Below are positions 35,735-44,818 of a DNA stretch of 64,000 bases, one piece after another (within the stretch, counting starts at the first letter, position 1; every line of letters begins with the position of its first letter). Origin of the DNA: CAITNM01 sp037138055 (lineage in GTDB: Bacteria > Pseudomonadota > Alphaproteobacteria > Paracaedibacterales > CAITNM01); NCBI GenBank assembly GCA_037138055.1, contig JBAXJB010000003.1, positions 20,483 to 84,482 on the forward strand, given 5' to 3'. The notes under the pieces were generated by a model. That model searched no databases and was not told the origin of the DNA. It worked only from the letters and a program-made list of their open reading frames with translations. A program made the position numbers and the translations under genes.

Positions 35735-38158
35735 TCACTGCACCGTTTGATTAGCAAGTGTTTCTGATGGAGTTAGAATTTCTTTTCCAGCCTCGTCTTC
35801 AGAATACTCAATTGGTTGAAGCTCCGTAGAAAGAGCCAATCGTAACACTTCATCAACATGTTTAACCGGAATAATCGTTAACCCTTTTGTCACGTTATCT
35901 GGTATTTCAGCGAGATCTTTTTCGTTATCATAAGGAATAATAACAGTTTTAACTCCACCACGATGAGCAGCTAGCAATTTTTCCTTTAAACCGCCAATAG
36001 GCAACACGTTACCACGCAAAGTTACCTCACCTGTCATAGCAATATCTTTACGCACAGGTATGCCGGTTAGCACAGATACAATTGACGTACACATGGTAAT
36101 ACCAGCTGATGGGCCATCTTTTGGAATAGCGCCTTCAGGCACATGAATATGAATGTCTTTACGTTCAAATAAACTTGGCTTCAAGCCAAATTGTGTTGAA
36201 CGAGACCGCACATAGCTGAGAGCCGCTTGAATAGACTCTTGCATTACATCACCAAGCTTACCGGTAATTTGGGTTTTTCCTTTTCCTGGCAACACAACAG
36301 CTTCGATACTCAACAATTCCCCACCTACTTCAGTCCAAGCAAGCCCAGTTGTAACACCGATTGTGTCATTTTCTTCAGCCAGTCCATATCGGAACCGCTT
36401 AATGCCTGCGTAGGTTTCTAAGTTTTCGTCAGTTACCGTTAGTTGCTTAATTTTAGAACTCATGATTTCTCGAACGGCTTTTCGGCATAAATTGGTAATC
36501 TCGCGTTCAAGACTACGCACACCTGCTTCACGCGTATAGTTACGAATAAGCGTCATCAATGCATCGTCATCAACAGAAAATTCTGCCTTTTTTAGACCAT
36601 GTTGTTCCATTTGTTTTGGTAACAGATGTTCTTTTGCTATAACCAACTTCTCGTCTTCTGTATAACCTGGAATACGAATAATTTCCATACGATCAAGCAA
36701 AGGTTGAGGCATTTTCAACGTGTTCGCGGTTGTAATGAACATTACATCTGAAAGATCATAATCTACTTCTAGATAGTGATCATTGAATGCTGCATTCTGT
36801 TCTGGATCTAGCACCTCTAGCAATGCTGATGCTGGATCACCACGGAAATCGCTACCCAATTTATCAATTTCATCTAACAAAAATAATGGGTTAGATGTTT
36901 TAGCTTTTTTCATTCCTTGAATAATTTTACCTGGCATTGAACCAATGTATGTACGACGATGCCCACGAATTTCAGACTCGTCACGCACACCTCCCAAGGC
37001 CATACGTACAAAGCTACGCCCGGTTGCTTTTGCTAATGATTTTCCTAAGCTTGTTTTACCCACACCTGGTGGACCAACTAAGCATAAAATTTGACCACGC
37101 ACTTTGCCAACTCTTGCTTGCACAGCAAGATATTCAAGAATACGTTCTTTAACTTTATCAAGCGCGTAATGATCTTTGTTTAGAATATTTTCAGCAACAG
37201 ATAAATCATTTTTTGTACGACTACGCTGTTTCCATGGCAAGTTCAAAAGCCAATCTAGATAATTGCGTAATACGGTTGATTCTGCAGAGGAAGCATTCAT
37301 CGTTCGCAATTTACGAACTTCTGAAAGAGCTTTTTCTCTGGCTTCTTTCGAGAGCTTTACCTTTTTAATTTTATCTTCAAGTTCAGCAATTTCGTCTTTG
37401 CCTTCTTCGCCTTCTCCCAGCTCACGATTAATCGCTTTCAACTGTTCGTTCAGGTAATACTCACGTTGAGTCTTTTCCATTTGTTTTTTAACACGTGTAC
37501 GAATTTTTTTCTCAACGTGCAAAACAGCACTTTCACTTTCAATATAACCAAGCACTTTTTCTAAACGCTTGCTGATATTAGCTGTTTCAAGCAAAATCTG
37601 CTTGTCTGGAATCTTTAAACTAAAATATGAAGCAACTGTATCTGCAAGTTTTGCAGGATCTGTAATCTGATTAACAGTTACCAGCACTTCAGGAGGAATT
37701 TTTCTATTGAGCTTTATGTATTGTTCAAACTGCGAAACAACGGCACGTGTAAGGGCTTCCAGCTCTTCTTCAGCTCCGTCTTCCTCGTGAATAATAGAAC
37801 CATACGCTTGAAAAAAAGGAGCATCATCAACGAATTGATTTAGCCGCACACGCTGTGTTCCTTCCACCAATACTTTTACAGTACCATCTGGAAGTTTTAA
37901 AAGTTGTAATAGAGTGCCTAAAGTGCCCACTGAATACAAATCTTTTGCTTCTGGATTATCATCAGCAGGGCTTTTTTGAGTAACCAAAATAAGATCTTTT
38001 TGATTAGTAAGCATCATTTCTTCAAGTGCCAAAACCGACTTATCGCGCCCCACAAAAAGGGGAACAATCATATGGGGGAAAACAACAATATCCCTTAAAG
38101 GTAATACTGGAAATATTTCCCCTTGATTAATTGAAAGTGGCCGGCTCTTTTTAACCAT
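35735..38158 (-). CDS. lon: ATP-dependent protease Lon
   Basis: 807 aa, a standard bacterial LonA. The N-domain begins FPVLPLRDIVVFPHM. The AAA+ domain has Walker A GPPGVGKTSLGKS and Walker B LFLLDEIDK. The protease domain has the catalytic Ser in PKDGPSAGITM and the catalytic Lys in GGLKEKLLAAHRGG. It degrades misfolded and regulatory proteins. Its ATG overlaps the clpX stop by one base (TAATG), making a two-gene clpX-lon operon; clpP is not adjacent. Confidence 0.98.
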   Translation of the reverse strand: MVKKSRPLSINQGEIFPVLPLRDIVVFPHMIVPLFVGRDKSVLALEEMMLTNQKDLILVTQKSPADDNPEAKDLYSVGTLGTLLQLLKLPDGTVKVLVEGTQRVRLNQFVDDAPFFQAYGSIIHEEDGAEEELEALTRAVVSQFEQYIKLNRKIPPEVLVTVNQITDPAKLADTVASYFSLKIPDKQILLETANISKRLEKVLGYIESESAVLHVEKKIRTRVKKQMEKTQREYYLNEQLKAINRELGEGEEGKDEIAELEDKIKKVKLSKEAREKALSEVRKLRTMNASSAESTVLRNYLDWLLNLPWKQRSRTKNDLSVAENILNKDHYALDKVKERILEYLAVQARVGKVRGQILCLVGPPGVGKTSLGKSLAKATGRSFVRMALGGVRDESEIRGHRRTYIGSMPGKIIQGMKKAKTSNPLFLLDEIDKLGSDFRGDPASALLEVLDPEQNAAFNDHYLEVDYDLSDVMFITTANTLKMPQPLLDRMEIIRIPGYTEDEKLVIAKEHLLPKQMEQHGLKKAEFSVDDDALMTLIRNYTREAGVRSLEREITNLCRKAVREIMSSKIKQLTVTDENLETYAGIKRFRYGLAEENDTIGVTTGLAWTEVGGELLSIEAVVLPGKGKTQITGKLGDVMQESIQAALSYVRSRSTQFGLKPSLFERKDIHIHVPEGAIPKDGPSAGITMCTSIVSVLTGIPVRKDIAMTGEVTLRGNVLPIGGLKEKLLAAHRGGVKTVIIPYDNEKDLAEIPDNVTKGLTIIPVKHVDEVLRLALSTELQPIEYSEDEAGKEILTPSETLANQTVQ

Positions 38159-39420
38159 TAACGTGCACCTTCTTTGCGCTTAGGTTCTTCAACTTTAACA
38201 ATAACAACTGGATCAGCTTTGCTGTCTATTACTTCTTTGTTAATGATAACTTCTTCCACATCTTCACGTGAAGGAAGATCATACATTGTATCAAGTAAAA
38301 CACTTTCCATAATGGAACGTAGTCCACGCGCACCTGTTTTACGCACGATAGCTTTTTTAGCTACAGCATGCAGTGCTTCATTATCAAAGGTTAACTTAAC
38401 GTCTTCCATTTCAAATAAGCGCGCATATTGTTTTAGCAATGCGTTCTTAGGTGTAGACAAAATTTCAACCAATGCTGCTTCATCTAAATCACCTAGGGTT
38501 GCAACGACAGGTAAACGACCGATAAATTCTGGAATCAAACCAAATTTTAATAAATCTTCTGGCTCAAGGTCACGCAATAATTCGCCAACCTTATGATCTT
38601 GAGGACCTTTTACATCCACACCAAAACCTATGCCACTACCTTTTTTACGACCGGCAATAATTTTTTCCAAACCAGCAAAGGCACCACCGCAGATAAACAA
38701 AATATTGGTTGTATCAACCTGCAAAAACTCTTGCTGTGGATGCTTTCTTCCACCTTGAGGAGGAACGGAAGCAACAGTACCTTCCATAATTTTAAGAAGC
38801 GCTTGTTGCACACCTTCACCTGAAACATCACGCGTGATAGAAGGGTTGTCGGATTTTCGAGAAATCTTATCAACTTCATCAATATAAACAATGCCACGTT
38901 GTGCACGCTCGACATTATAATCAGCAGCTTGTAGAAGCTTCAATATGATATTTTCTACGTCTTCTCCTACATAACCAGCTTCAGTTAATGTAGTTGCATC
39001 AGCCATTGTAAAAGGTACGTCAATAATACGTGCAAGTGTTTGAGCCAATAAGGTCTTACCACTACCTGTCGGACCTACCAACATAATGTTTGATTTAGCA
39101 ATTTCCACTTCACTTCCACGGACACCATGATTAAGGCGTTTGTAGTGGTTGTGCACAGCAACAGAAAGTACTTTTTTCGCATGATCTTGTCCGATTACAT
39201 AGTCATCAAGAACTTTTCGAATTTCTTGAGGGGCTGGCACACCTTCAGTCAGCAAACGCGGTTTTGCACTTTCCTCTTGAATAATATCGGTACATAGATC
39301 GACGCACTCGTCACAAATAAATACTGTTGGTCCTGCAATTAACTTGCGAACCTCATGCTGACTTTTTCCACAAAAAGAGCAATACAAGGTATTTTTGCTA
39401 TCACCAGTAGATTTGCTCAT
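38158..39420 (-). CDS. clpX: ATP-dependent Clp protease ATP-binding subunit ClpX
   Basis: 420 aa. The N-terminal C4 zinc finger is CSFCGKS...CDECVDLC. Walker A is GPTGSGKTLLAQ, Walker B IVYIDEVDK, and the ClpP-docking loop is GIGFG. It unfolds substrates and feeds ClpP. ClpP is usually just upstream, but here 172 bases without a gene precede clpX, so clpP is elsewhere. Confidence 0.98.
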   Translation of the reverse strand: MSKSTGDSKNTLYCSFCGKSQHEVRKLIAGPTVFICDECVDLCTDIIQEESAKPRLLTEGVPAPQEIRKVLDDYVIGQDHAKKVLSVAVHNHYKRLNHGVRGSEVEIAKSNIMLVGPTGSGKTLLAQTLARIIDVPFTMADATTLTEAGYVGEDVENIILKLLQAADYNVERAQRGIVYIDEVDKISRKSDNPSITRDVSGEGVQQALLKIMEGTVASVPPQGGRKHPQQEFLQVDTTNILFICGGAFAGLEKIIAGRKKGSGIGFGVDVKGPQDHKVGELLRDLEPEDLLKFGLIPEFIGRLPVVATLGDLDEAALVEILSTPKNALLKQYARLFEMEDVKLTFDNEALHAVAKKAIVRKTGARGLRSIMESVLLDTMYDLPSREDVEEVIINKEVIDSKADPVVIVKVEEPKRKEGAR

Positions 39421-39469
39421 ATTTTCTCCACATCAAAAACTTATTAGCAGCGCCTAAACGCATCACTTC

Positions 39470-39498
39470 ATACTTCAACTATGCAGCCGAAAAGTCAA
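39470..39498 (-). promoter_or_regulatory. candidate promoter upstream of clpX
   Basis: On the minus strand TTGACT (39498-39493) is followed after 17 bases by AAGTAT (39475-39470), about 50 bases ahead of the clpX ATG. The -35 is good, the -10 is poor. The CTTGA start could also suit RpoH, which would fit the gene's function, but the match is not decisive. Confidence 0.35.
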
Positions 39499-39592
39499 GA
39501 AATAGTTAACCAAATTGGCTTTTTTTGTGGATAAAGTGAAGTATTTTAAAGCAACTATTTAATTTTCAAAATTCAGTATTTAAGATGCTCTA

Positions 39593-40258
39593 TTAAGAAA
39601 TCTGCGTAATCATATGCCAGAGTTTTTGTGCGGCATCACGTTCCGCGTGTTTTTTATTTTTACCTTCACCTGTTGCAACGAAACCATTTTTTAAAGAAAC
39701 TTCAAGCATGTACAAAGGCGCATGATCAGGGCCTGACCTTCCAATTTCTTTATATTCTGGAATATCCATCCCACGCTTTTGTGCCCACTCTTGCACAAGG
39801 GCTTTAGGTTCCTTTGGCAATTCTTCCAGATCGTAAATAGCATCTCCCCAGTATTTATGGATGAAATTTTGCGATGCTTCCATTCCTCCATCAATGTATA
39901 GGGCAGCTATTACTGATTCTATGCAGTTTGCTAAAATTGATGTGCCTTTCAATTCGTCTTCTTTAATAGGAATAAAAGACGCTAAATTTATACGTTCCGC
40001 GATAATATTGCAAAATTCCCTTGAAGTAAGATAAGAAAGGCGCTTGGCAAGTTTTCCTTCTTCATCATGGGTATAATGAACATACAATGCCTCTGCTATT
40101 ACCAATCCAAGAACACGATCGCCTAAAAATTCTAAACGTTCAAAAGCTTTACCTTGTTTGCGTTGTTGTAAAACCGGTGGTGTTAGAGCTTGGGTAAGTA
40201 GTATTTTCCTTTTAAAGAAATACCCTAAAATATCTTCGAGCATCATTTTTAGATCCAT
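39593..40258 (-). CDS. rnc: ribonuclease III
   Basis: 221 aa. The catalytic signature is FERLEFLGDRVLGLVIAEAL, with a second acidic cluster near SVIAALYIDGG. A C-terminal double-stranded-RNA-binding domain (residues ~150-220) includes ATGEGKNKKHAERDAAQKL. It processes rRNA precursors and other duplex RNA. It is separated from lepB and era, its usual alphaproteobacterial neighbours. Confidence 0.96.
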   Translation of the reverse strand: MDLKMMLEDILGYFFKRKILLTQALTPPVLQQRKQGKAFERLEFLGDRVLGLVIAEALYVHYTHDEEGKLAKRLSYLTSREFCNIIAERINLASFIPIKEDELKGTSILANCIESVIAALYIDGGMEASQNFIHKYWGDAIYDLEELPKEPKALVQEWAQKRGMDIPEYKEIGRSGPDHAPLYMLEVSLKNGFVATGEGKNKKHAERDAAQKLWHMITQIS

Positions 40259-40384
40259 TAAAGAATTATTTTTGCAAAAGTTAAAAAGGAAACATGAGCA
40301 TATTCACTCATAAAAACTACATGTCGATAAGATATCTCAAAGTTTATTGGAAGTACAATTTTAAAATGGTGGATTGAAATTTTT

Positions 40385-40412
40385 TTGCCAACCGGCTATT
40401 AAAACGTATCGT
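40385..40412 (+). promoter_or_regulatory. candidate sigma-70 promoter for ald
   Basis: TTGCCA at 40385-40390 and TATCGT at 40407-40412 are separated by 16 bases; ald begins at 40432, giving a short leader. Both hexamers match consensus at four of six positions. Confidence 0.35.
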
Positions 40413-40431
40413 ATTTTTATCAAGCAGCTGT

Positions 40432-41553
40432 ATGAGAATTGGCGTTCCAAAAGAAGTAAAAAATCATGAGTACCGAGTTGGTCTAACAACTTTATCGGTA
40501 AAAGAGTTGATCAGTGCAGGTCATGAAGTCGTAGTTGAAACAAATGCTGGTGTGGGTATTGGGTTAACCGATGCACATTACAAAGAAGTTGGAGCTAAAA
40601 TTTTAGCTACAGCAAAGGAAGTGTTCGATACTGCCGATATGATTGTTAAGGTAAAAGAGCCGCAACCAAGCGAATACAACTTGCTAAGAGAAAATCAAAT
40701 TCTATTTACTTATTTACATTTGGCTCCAGATCCAGATCAAGCCAAGGGTTTAATTGATTCTAAGTGCGTAGCTATTGCTTATGAAACAGTCACTGACGAA
40801 CGCGGAGGATTGCCTCTTTTGGCACCAATGAGCGAAGTTGCTGGTCGCATGTCAGTTCAAGTTGGAGCTTGGATGTTGGAAAAGAGCCAAGGTGGCAAAG
40901 GCGTGTTATTAGGCAGCGTACCAGGCGTTGAACCGGCCAGAGTTGTTGTTCTAGGCGGGGGTGTGGTTGGAGCAAATGCTGCTCGTATGGCAGCTGCACT
41001 AGGCGCAGATGTAACTATAGTAGACCGTAATTTAAAGCGTTTGAATGAATTAGATTGGATGTTCATGGGACGCTTAAAGACTGCTTATTCAACACAAGCG
41101 ATGATTGAAAAACTTGTTTCAAAAGCTGATCTTGTAATTGGAGCAGTGCTAGTTGTAGGTGCTTCTGCCCCAAGATTAGTCACTAAAGATATGTTAAAAA
41201 CAATGAGCCCTGGCAGTGTGTTAGTTGACGTTGCTATTGATCAAGGTGGGTGTTTTGAAACAAGTCGCCCTACTACTCACGCAGATCCATACTATGAAGT
41301 TGACGGTGTATTGCATTATTGCGTTACCAACATGCCTGGCGCAGTAGCCAGAACATCAACTTTTGCACTTAACAATGCGACCTTACCCTTCACAATGGCG
41401 CTAGCAAACAAAGGCTACAAACGCGCATTAATGGACGATAAGCATTTGCTTAATGGCTTAAATGTGTGCAAAGGACGAATTACTCATGAAATTGTAGCTC
41501 GTGACTTAAGCATGGAATATGTTGAACCAGGGGTAGCCATCGTTGAAGCTTAA
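40432..41553 (+). CDS. ald: alanine dehydrogenase
   Basis: 373 aa, full length. Starts MRIGVPKEVKNHEYRV, with LTYLHLAPD-like LFTYLHLAPDPDQ, the NAD-binding VVVLGGGVVGANAARMAAALGA (abbreviated here as GGGVVGANAA) and the active-site VTNMPGAVARTSTFALNN. It interconverts L-alanine and pyruvate with ammonia and NAD. Its end overlaps rdgB by 11 bases. A useful route for an amino-acid-scavenging symbiont, though this is inference. Confidence 0.96.
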   Translation: MRIGVPKEVKNHEYRVGLTTLSVKELISAGHEVVVETNAGVGIGLTDAHYKEVGAKILATAKEVFDTADMIVKVKEPQPSEYNLLRENQILFTYLHLAPDPDQAKGLIDSKCVAIAYETVTDERGGLPLLAPMSEVAGRMSVQVGAWMLEKSQGGKGVLLGSVPGVEPARVVVLGGGVVGANAARMAAALGADVTIVDRNLKRLNELDWMFMGRLKTAYSTQAMIEKLVSKADLVIGAVLVVGASAPRLVTKDMLKTMSPGSVLVDVAIDQGGCFETSRPTTHADPYYEVDGVLHYCVTNMPGAVARTSTFALNNATLPFTMALANKGYKRALMDDKHLLNGLNVCKGRITHEIVARDLSMEYVEPGVAIVEA

Positions 41554-42136
41554 AAGAGGCGATACGCTAGTTTTAGCAACTCATAATCAGGGAAAGTTAG
41601 AGGAATTTAAAACTCTTCTTTCCTTGTACGATTTAAATATTAGTAGCTCTGGAAATCTTGGCATTGAAGAACCTGAGGAGACAGAAAATACCTTTGAAGG
41701 TAATGCCCTGCTAAAAGCAAAATATACTGCAGAAAAAACAGGACATATTTCCCTAGCAGACGATTCTGGACTTGTTGTACCAGCTTTGGATGGTATGCCT
41801 GGTATTTACTCTGCACGATGGGCAGGTCCAGAACGTGACTTCGCTAGTGCACATAAAAAAATAAATGATCTTCTTGAAGATAAGCCAAGAGACGCCTATT
41901 TCACATGCGTACTGGCTGTTGCATGGCCTGATGGTTCATCAAAAATTTTTGAAGGTCAAAGCCATGGAGAACTGGTATGGCCAATTCGTGGCGAGGGTGG
42001 ATTTGGTTATGATTCCATGTTTGTTCCTGCCGATGACACACGCACCTATGCTCAAATGACAAAAGCAGAGAAATCAAAATCATCACATAGAACTAAGGCC
42101 TTCAAATTATTTCAAGAAAGCCTTTTGCCAGATTAA
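41543..42136 (+). CDS. rdgB: XTP/dITP diphosphatase RdgB
   Basis: 197 aa from a TTG start inside the end of ald. Motifs: LVLATHNQGKLEEF, ADDSGLVVPALDGMPGIYSAR and GFGYDSMFVP. It hydrolyses non-canonical purine nucleoside triphosphates such as ITP and XTP, keeping them out of DNA. It is co-transcribed with ald. Confidence 0.95.
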   Translation: MKLKRGDTLVLATHNQGKLEEFKTLLSLYDLNISSSGNLGIEEPEETENTFEGNALLKAKYTAEKTGHISLADDSGLVVPALDGMPGIYSARWAGPERDFASAHKKINDLLEDKPRDAYFTCVLAVAWPDGSSKIFEGQSHGELVWPIRGEGGFGYDSMFVPADDTRTYAQMTKAEKSKSSHRTKAFKLFQESLLPD

Positions 42137-42308
42137 GAAAATTTCGAGCCCTTAGGCTCACGATCCGTGCTTATTTAAATATTTTCATTTTTTAAACTGA
42201 TATTTTATTAAAATGCTAAATAATATTTTTCGTCTTATTTCGCAAAGACTAGTTTTCTATATCAGTTTTTTTTTGTAGTATGTGCACATTCAAGTTATAT
42301 GTGTAGTT

Positions 42309-43211
42309 ATGAAAAGCGTTACAGTTTTACTAGGTGGTTGCGGCAAAGAACGCGAGGTTTCTTTAAATTCAGGGAACGCTACCCTTTCGGCACTTAATGA
42401 ACTTGGTTTTTTGACATCAACCATTGATCTACCAAGTGATCTCAATGGACTTATTACACAACTAAAAGAAACCAAACCGGATGTCGTTTTCAATTGTTTG
42501 CATGGCCCCATTGGCGAAGATGGAACAGTCCAAGGTATTTTGAATAAATTGAATATTCCTTATACACATTCTGGAGTTTTAGCATCTACAAATGCTATGG
42601 ACAAATGGACCTCTTATCAAATTTTCAAAAATAATAATATTCCTACTCCCGAAACTGTAAAAATAAATTTAGCAAACACGGCTAAGTGCCCTATAACATA
42701 TCCGTGCATGGCAAAACCTATTAATGAAGGCTCCAGCGTCGGCATTAAAATTATTTCATCCGACAGTGAATGGAAACAACTGCAACAAGAGTGGACATTT
42801 GGCAATGAATGCATAATACAAGAATATTTAAAACAACGAGAAATTCATGTGGCTGTGATTGATGAAACTCCATTGGGAACTATCGAAATATGTCCCAAAG
42901 AAAATTTTTCTTTTTTTAGCTACCAAGCGAAGTATGTGCCTGGAGAATCTAGATTCCTGTGCCCTGCCCCAATTAGTATAGATATGGAAGATCTTGCTAA
43001 AGAAACTGCTTTAAAAACTTATAGGGCATTAGGATGCAGAGGATTAGCAAGAGTAGATATGATGTTCGATGGACATATATTCAGTGTGTTAGAATTAAAC
43101 ACACAACCAGGATTCACAGCAACATCTTTAGCGCCACAAATTGCAAAAAGCCAAGGCATTTCCTTTGCTGAACTAGTAAAAAGAATGGTAGCAAGCGCCA
43201 AATGCGATTAA
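42309..43211 (+). CDS. ddl: D-alanine--D-alanine ligase
   Basis: 300 aa from the ATG at 42309 (a GTG nine codons upstream is less likely, as the family starts KSVTVLLGG). Motifs: HGPIGEDGTVQG, the ATP-grasp segments MAKPINEGSSVG and IIQEYLKQREI, and the metal-binding VLELNTQPGFT (usual E-x-N). It makes the D-Ala-D-Ala end of peptidoglycan precursors. ftsQ overlaps its end by 10 bases. murB and murC, its usual neighbours in division-wall clusters, are not here. Confidence 0.95.
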   Translation: MKSVTVLLGGCGKEREVSLNSGNATLSALNELGFLTSTIDLPSDLNGLITQLKETKPDVVFNCLHGPIGEDGTVQGILNKLNIPYTHSGVLASTNAMDKWTSYQIFKNNNIPTPETVKINLANTAKCPITYPCMAKPINEGSSVGIKIISSDSEWKQLQQEWTFGNECIIQEYLKQREIHVAVIDETPLGTIEICPKENFSFFSYQAKYVPGESRFLCPAPISIDMEDLAKETALKTYRALGCRGLARVDMMFDGHIFSVLELNTQPGFTATSLAPQIAKSQGISFAELVKRMVASAKCD

Positions 43212-44098
43212 TCCCTATCAGAAAAAAAAATACTCTTTTAGCAAAGCGCTCAAAGAATGAATCTAATAAAATTACGTCTACTCGCAAGGTAAACAAAAAG
43301 AAAAATGCTCGTACAATGCGAGTATACGCTGATTATTTTAAATATTTTCTTGGATTTATTATTATAGCGACAGTTTGTGGTTCGTGGTTTCAAGGATATC
43401 CACAAAAAGTATACTCAAACACAGTGGATGGAATCCACAAATTCACTGCATCGTTAGGATTTAAAGTACAAGAAATTGTTGTGCAAGGCAGGATTCACAC
43501 TCAACAACAAGATTTAATGAAAGCTTTAAAAATTAATCGTGGGGACTCTATATTTTCAATTGACCTTCAACAAACAAGATTTCGGCTTGAAAAACTAGAA
43601 TGGATTCGTCGTGCTACTGTTGTGCGAAGCCTGCCAGACATTGTTCATATTAAAATTGAAGAACGGCATCCTATAGCCATATGGCAGCACCATAATCAAT
43701 TCAATTTAGTTGACGAAGACGGTTCAGCCATTCTTACAAAAGATCATCGACATTATGGAGTTTTGCCGCTAGTAGTTGGAGAAGGTGCACCTCAAAAATC
43801 TCCTGATATTTTAAAAATCTTAATGAAATTTCCTAATATACAAAAAAATCTTCAAGCATTATCGCGTGTACATGAGCGACGTTGGAATATCTATTTAGTA
43901 GGCGGCGTACTAGTAAAGCTTTCAGACCATTCATTAAACCAAGGCCTTGCTTTGCTTGAGCTCCTTTTAACTGAGCAAAGATTATCGGTAAAAAATGTAC
44001 AAGAAGTTGATCTACGTTCTCCAGAACGGTATTTCTTGCGCGTAACACCTGAAACAATACAAAAAATAAAGTCCAATAGAAAAGGCAAAATAGCATAA
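43202..44098 (+). CDS. ftsQ: cell division protein FtsQ
   Basis: 298 aa. A basic cytoplasmic N-terminus (residues 1-45), one membrane segment (about 47-63), a POTRA domain starting VQEIVVQGRIHT and ending near VVRSLPDIVHIKIEERHPIA, then the FtsQ beta-domain (NQFNLVDEDGSAI). It links divisome proteins in the inner membrane. ddl-ftsQ is a remnant of the division and cell-wall cluster; ftsA and ftsZ do not follow, and a strong terminator does. Confidence 0.93.
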   Translation: MRLIPIRKKNTLLAKRSKNESNKITSTRKVNKKKNARTMRVYADYFKYFLGFIIIATVCGSWFQGYPQKVYSNTVDGIHKFTASLGFKVQEIVVQGRIHTQQQDLMKALKINRGDSIFSIDLQQTRFRLEKLEWIRRATVVRSLPDIVHIKIEERHPIAIWQHHNQFNLVDEDGSAILTKDHRHYGVLPLVVGEGAPQKSPDILKILMKFPNIQKNLQALSRVHERRWNIYLVGGVLVKLSDHSLNQGLALLELLLTEQRLSVKNVQEVDLRSPERYFLRVTPETIQKIKSNRKGKIA

Positions 44099-44101
44099 AA
44101 T

Positions 44102-44137
44102 AAAACAGTCTTAGATAATTAAATCTAAGACTGTTTT
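44102..44137 (+). terminator. strong intrinsic terminator after ftsQ
   Basis: A perfect 15-bp inverted repeat (AAAACAGTCTTAGAT and its complement) with a 6-base loop, flanked by A and T runs. It also lies just past the end of the convergent small exported-protein gene and can serve both strands. Confidence 0.93.
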
Positions 44138-44154
44138 GCAAGAAATTTAAATTG

Positions 44155-44403
44155 TTAGTGTTTTACAACTTGAGTTTGAGCAGCAGGTGCTTGTTTTCTA
44201 TCTTGCCTTCTTTGTTGTTTTGCAGCTTTTTTTGCTGCTTTATTTGCATATTGTGGTTGCTTCTTAGCAGCAACAGCAGGATTTGCTTGAGCTGCTACTG
44301 CAGGTTTCGCAGCCGATTTCTTATTTTTTCCACCCCTTGCAGATACGTCACTTGCGACGCTCAGTAATGCTACAGTCATAAGAGCTAAAAATACTTTTTT
44401 CAT
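44155..44403 (-). CDS. small basic exported protein, family A
   Basis: 82 aa. The signal peptide is MKKVFLALMTVALLSVASDVSA. The mature 60 residues are almost only A, K, Q and R (for example NKAAKKAAKQQRRQDRK) and strongly basic, and probably disordered. Its leader includes AAATGGAGATTTAA before the ATG, nearly the same as the leaders of the genes at 44430-44735 and 50537-50809. Could bind nucleic acid or membranes outside the cytoplasm; function unknown. Confidence 0.7.
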   Translation of the reverse strand: MKKVFLALMTVALLSVASDVSARGGKNKKSAAKPAVAAQANPAVAAKKQPQYANKAAKKAAKQQRRQDRKQAPAAQTQVVKH

Positions 44404-44429
44404 TTAAATCTCCATTTAAAACAATGCAC

Positions 44430-44735
44430 TTAATTTATTTTTTTTTGACCTGGCATTCTTGCTCCTACCGCACTAGCTGCTTGTTGAGCAACTGCTCTTG
44501 CGTTGTTGAACATATTGCTCATCCTTCCTGGTTTCTCTGGCGCTTTTGGAGCCATCATAGATTTTGCTCCTGCCACTGCTTGACCTCCCATTTTAGAAGC
44601 TCCTGCCATGGCTTTTTTTCCAAAATTCATCACGTTACTCATCATTCCTGGTTTCGCTGGTGCTGCTACTGCGGCATCAACACTTGAAACACTCATTAAT
44701 ACTGCAGCTACAAGAGCTATTGTTACTTTTTTCAT
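44430..44735 (-). CDS. small exported Met/Ala/Gly-rich protein with internal duplication, family A
   Basis: 101 aa from the ATG at 44735. An ATG four codons upstream is part of the ribosome-site sequence ATGGAGAAAT, so is not the start. The signal peptide is MKKVTIALVAAVLMSVSSVDA. The mature part holds two copies of KPGxMSNxxN, each followed by an Ala/Gly-rich helix (GKKAMAGASKMGGQ and NARAVAQQAASAVGARM). No homologue is recognised. It shares its signal style and leader with its neighbour at 44155-44403. Confidence 0.7.
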   Translation of the reverse strand: MKKVTIALVAAVLMSVSSVDAAVAAPAKPGMMSNVMNFGKKAMAGASKMGGQAVAGAKSMMAPKAPEKPGRMSNMFNNARAVAQQAASAVGARMPGQKKIN

Positions 44736-44818
44736 ATATTTCTCCATTTACTTAAAAGAATCATTTCCATACTTTTATTGTTACCATTTAAAAGTTAATA
44801 AATTGCTAATTATAAAAG

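Noticed and set aside
38174..38596. Plus-strand 140-aa open frame inside clpX
   Set aside because: Shadow of a highly conserved gene; Ser/Thr-rich composition typical of antisense translation.
42145..42165. Small hairpin GAGCC-CTTA-GGCTC after rdgB as a terminator
   Set aside because: Only 5 bp of stem and no T-run directly after it, so not enough for an intrinsic terminator.
44152..44687. Two plus-strand open frames opposite the small exported-protein genes
   Set aside because: The minus-strand frames have signal peptides and good ribosome sites; the plus-strand ones are Cys/Phe/Ser-rich shadows.
44735..44747. Upstream ATG start for the 105-aa version of the Met/Ala/Gly-rich protein
   Set aside because: That ATG is part of the ATGGAGA ribosome-binding sequence shared by the sister genes; the start is the MKK Met at 44735.
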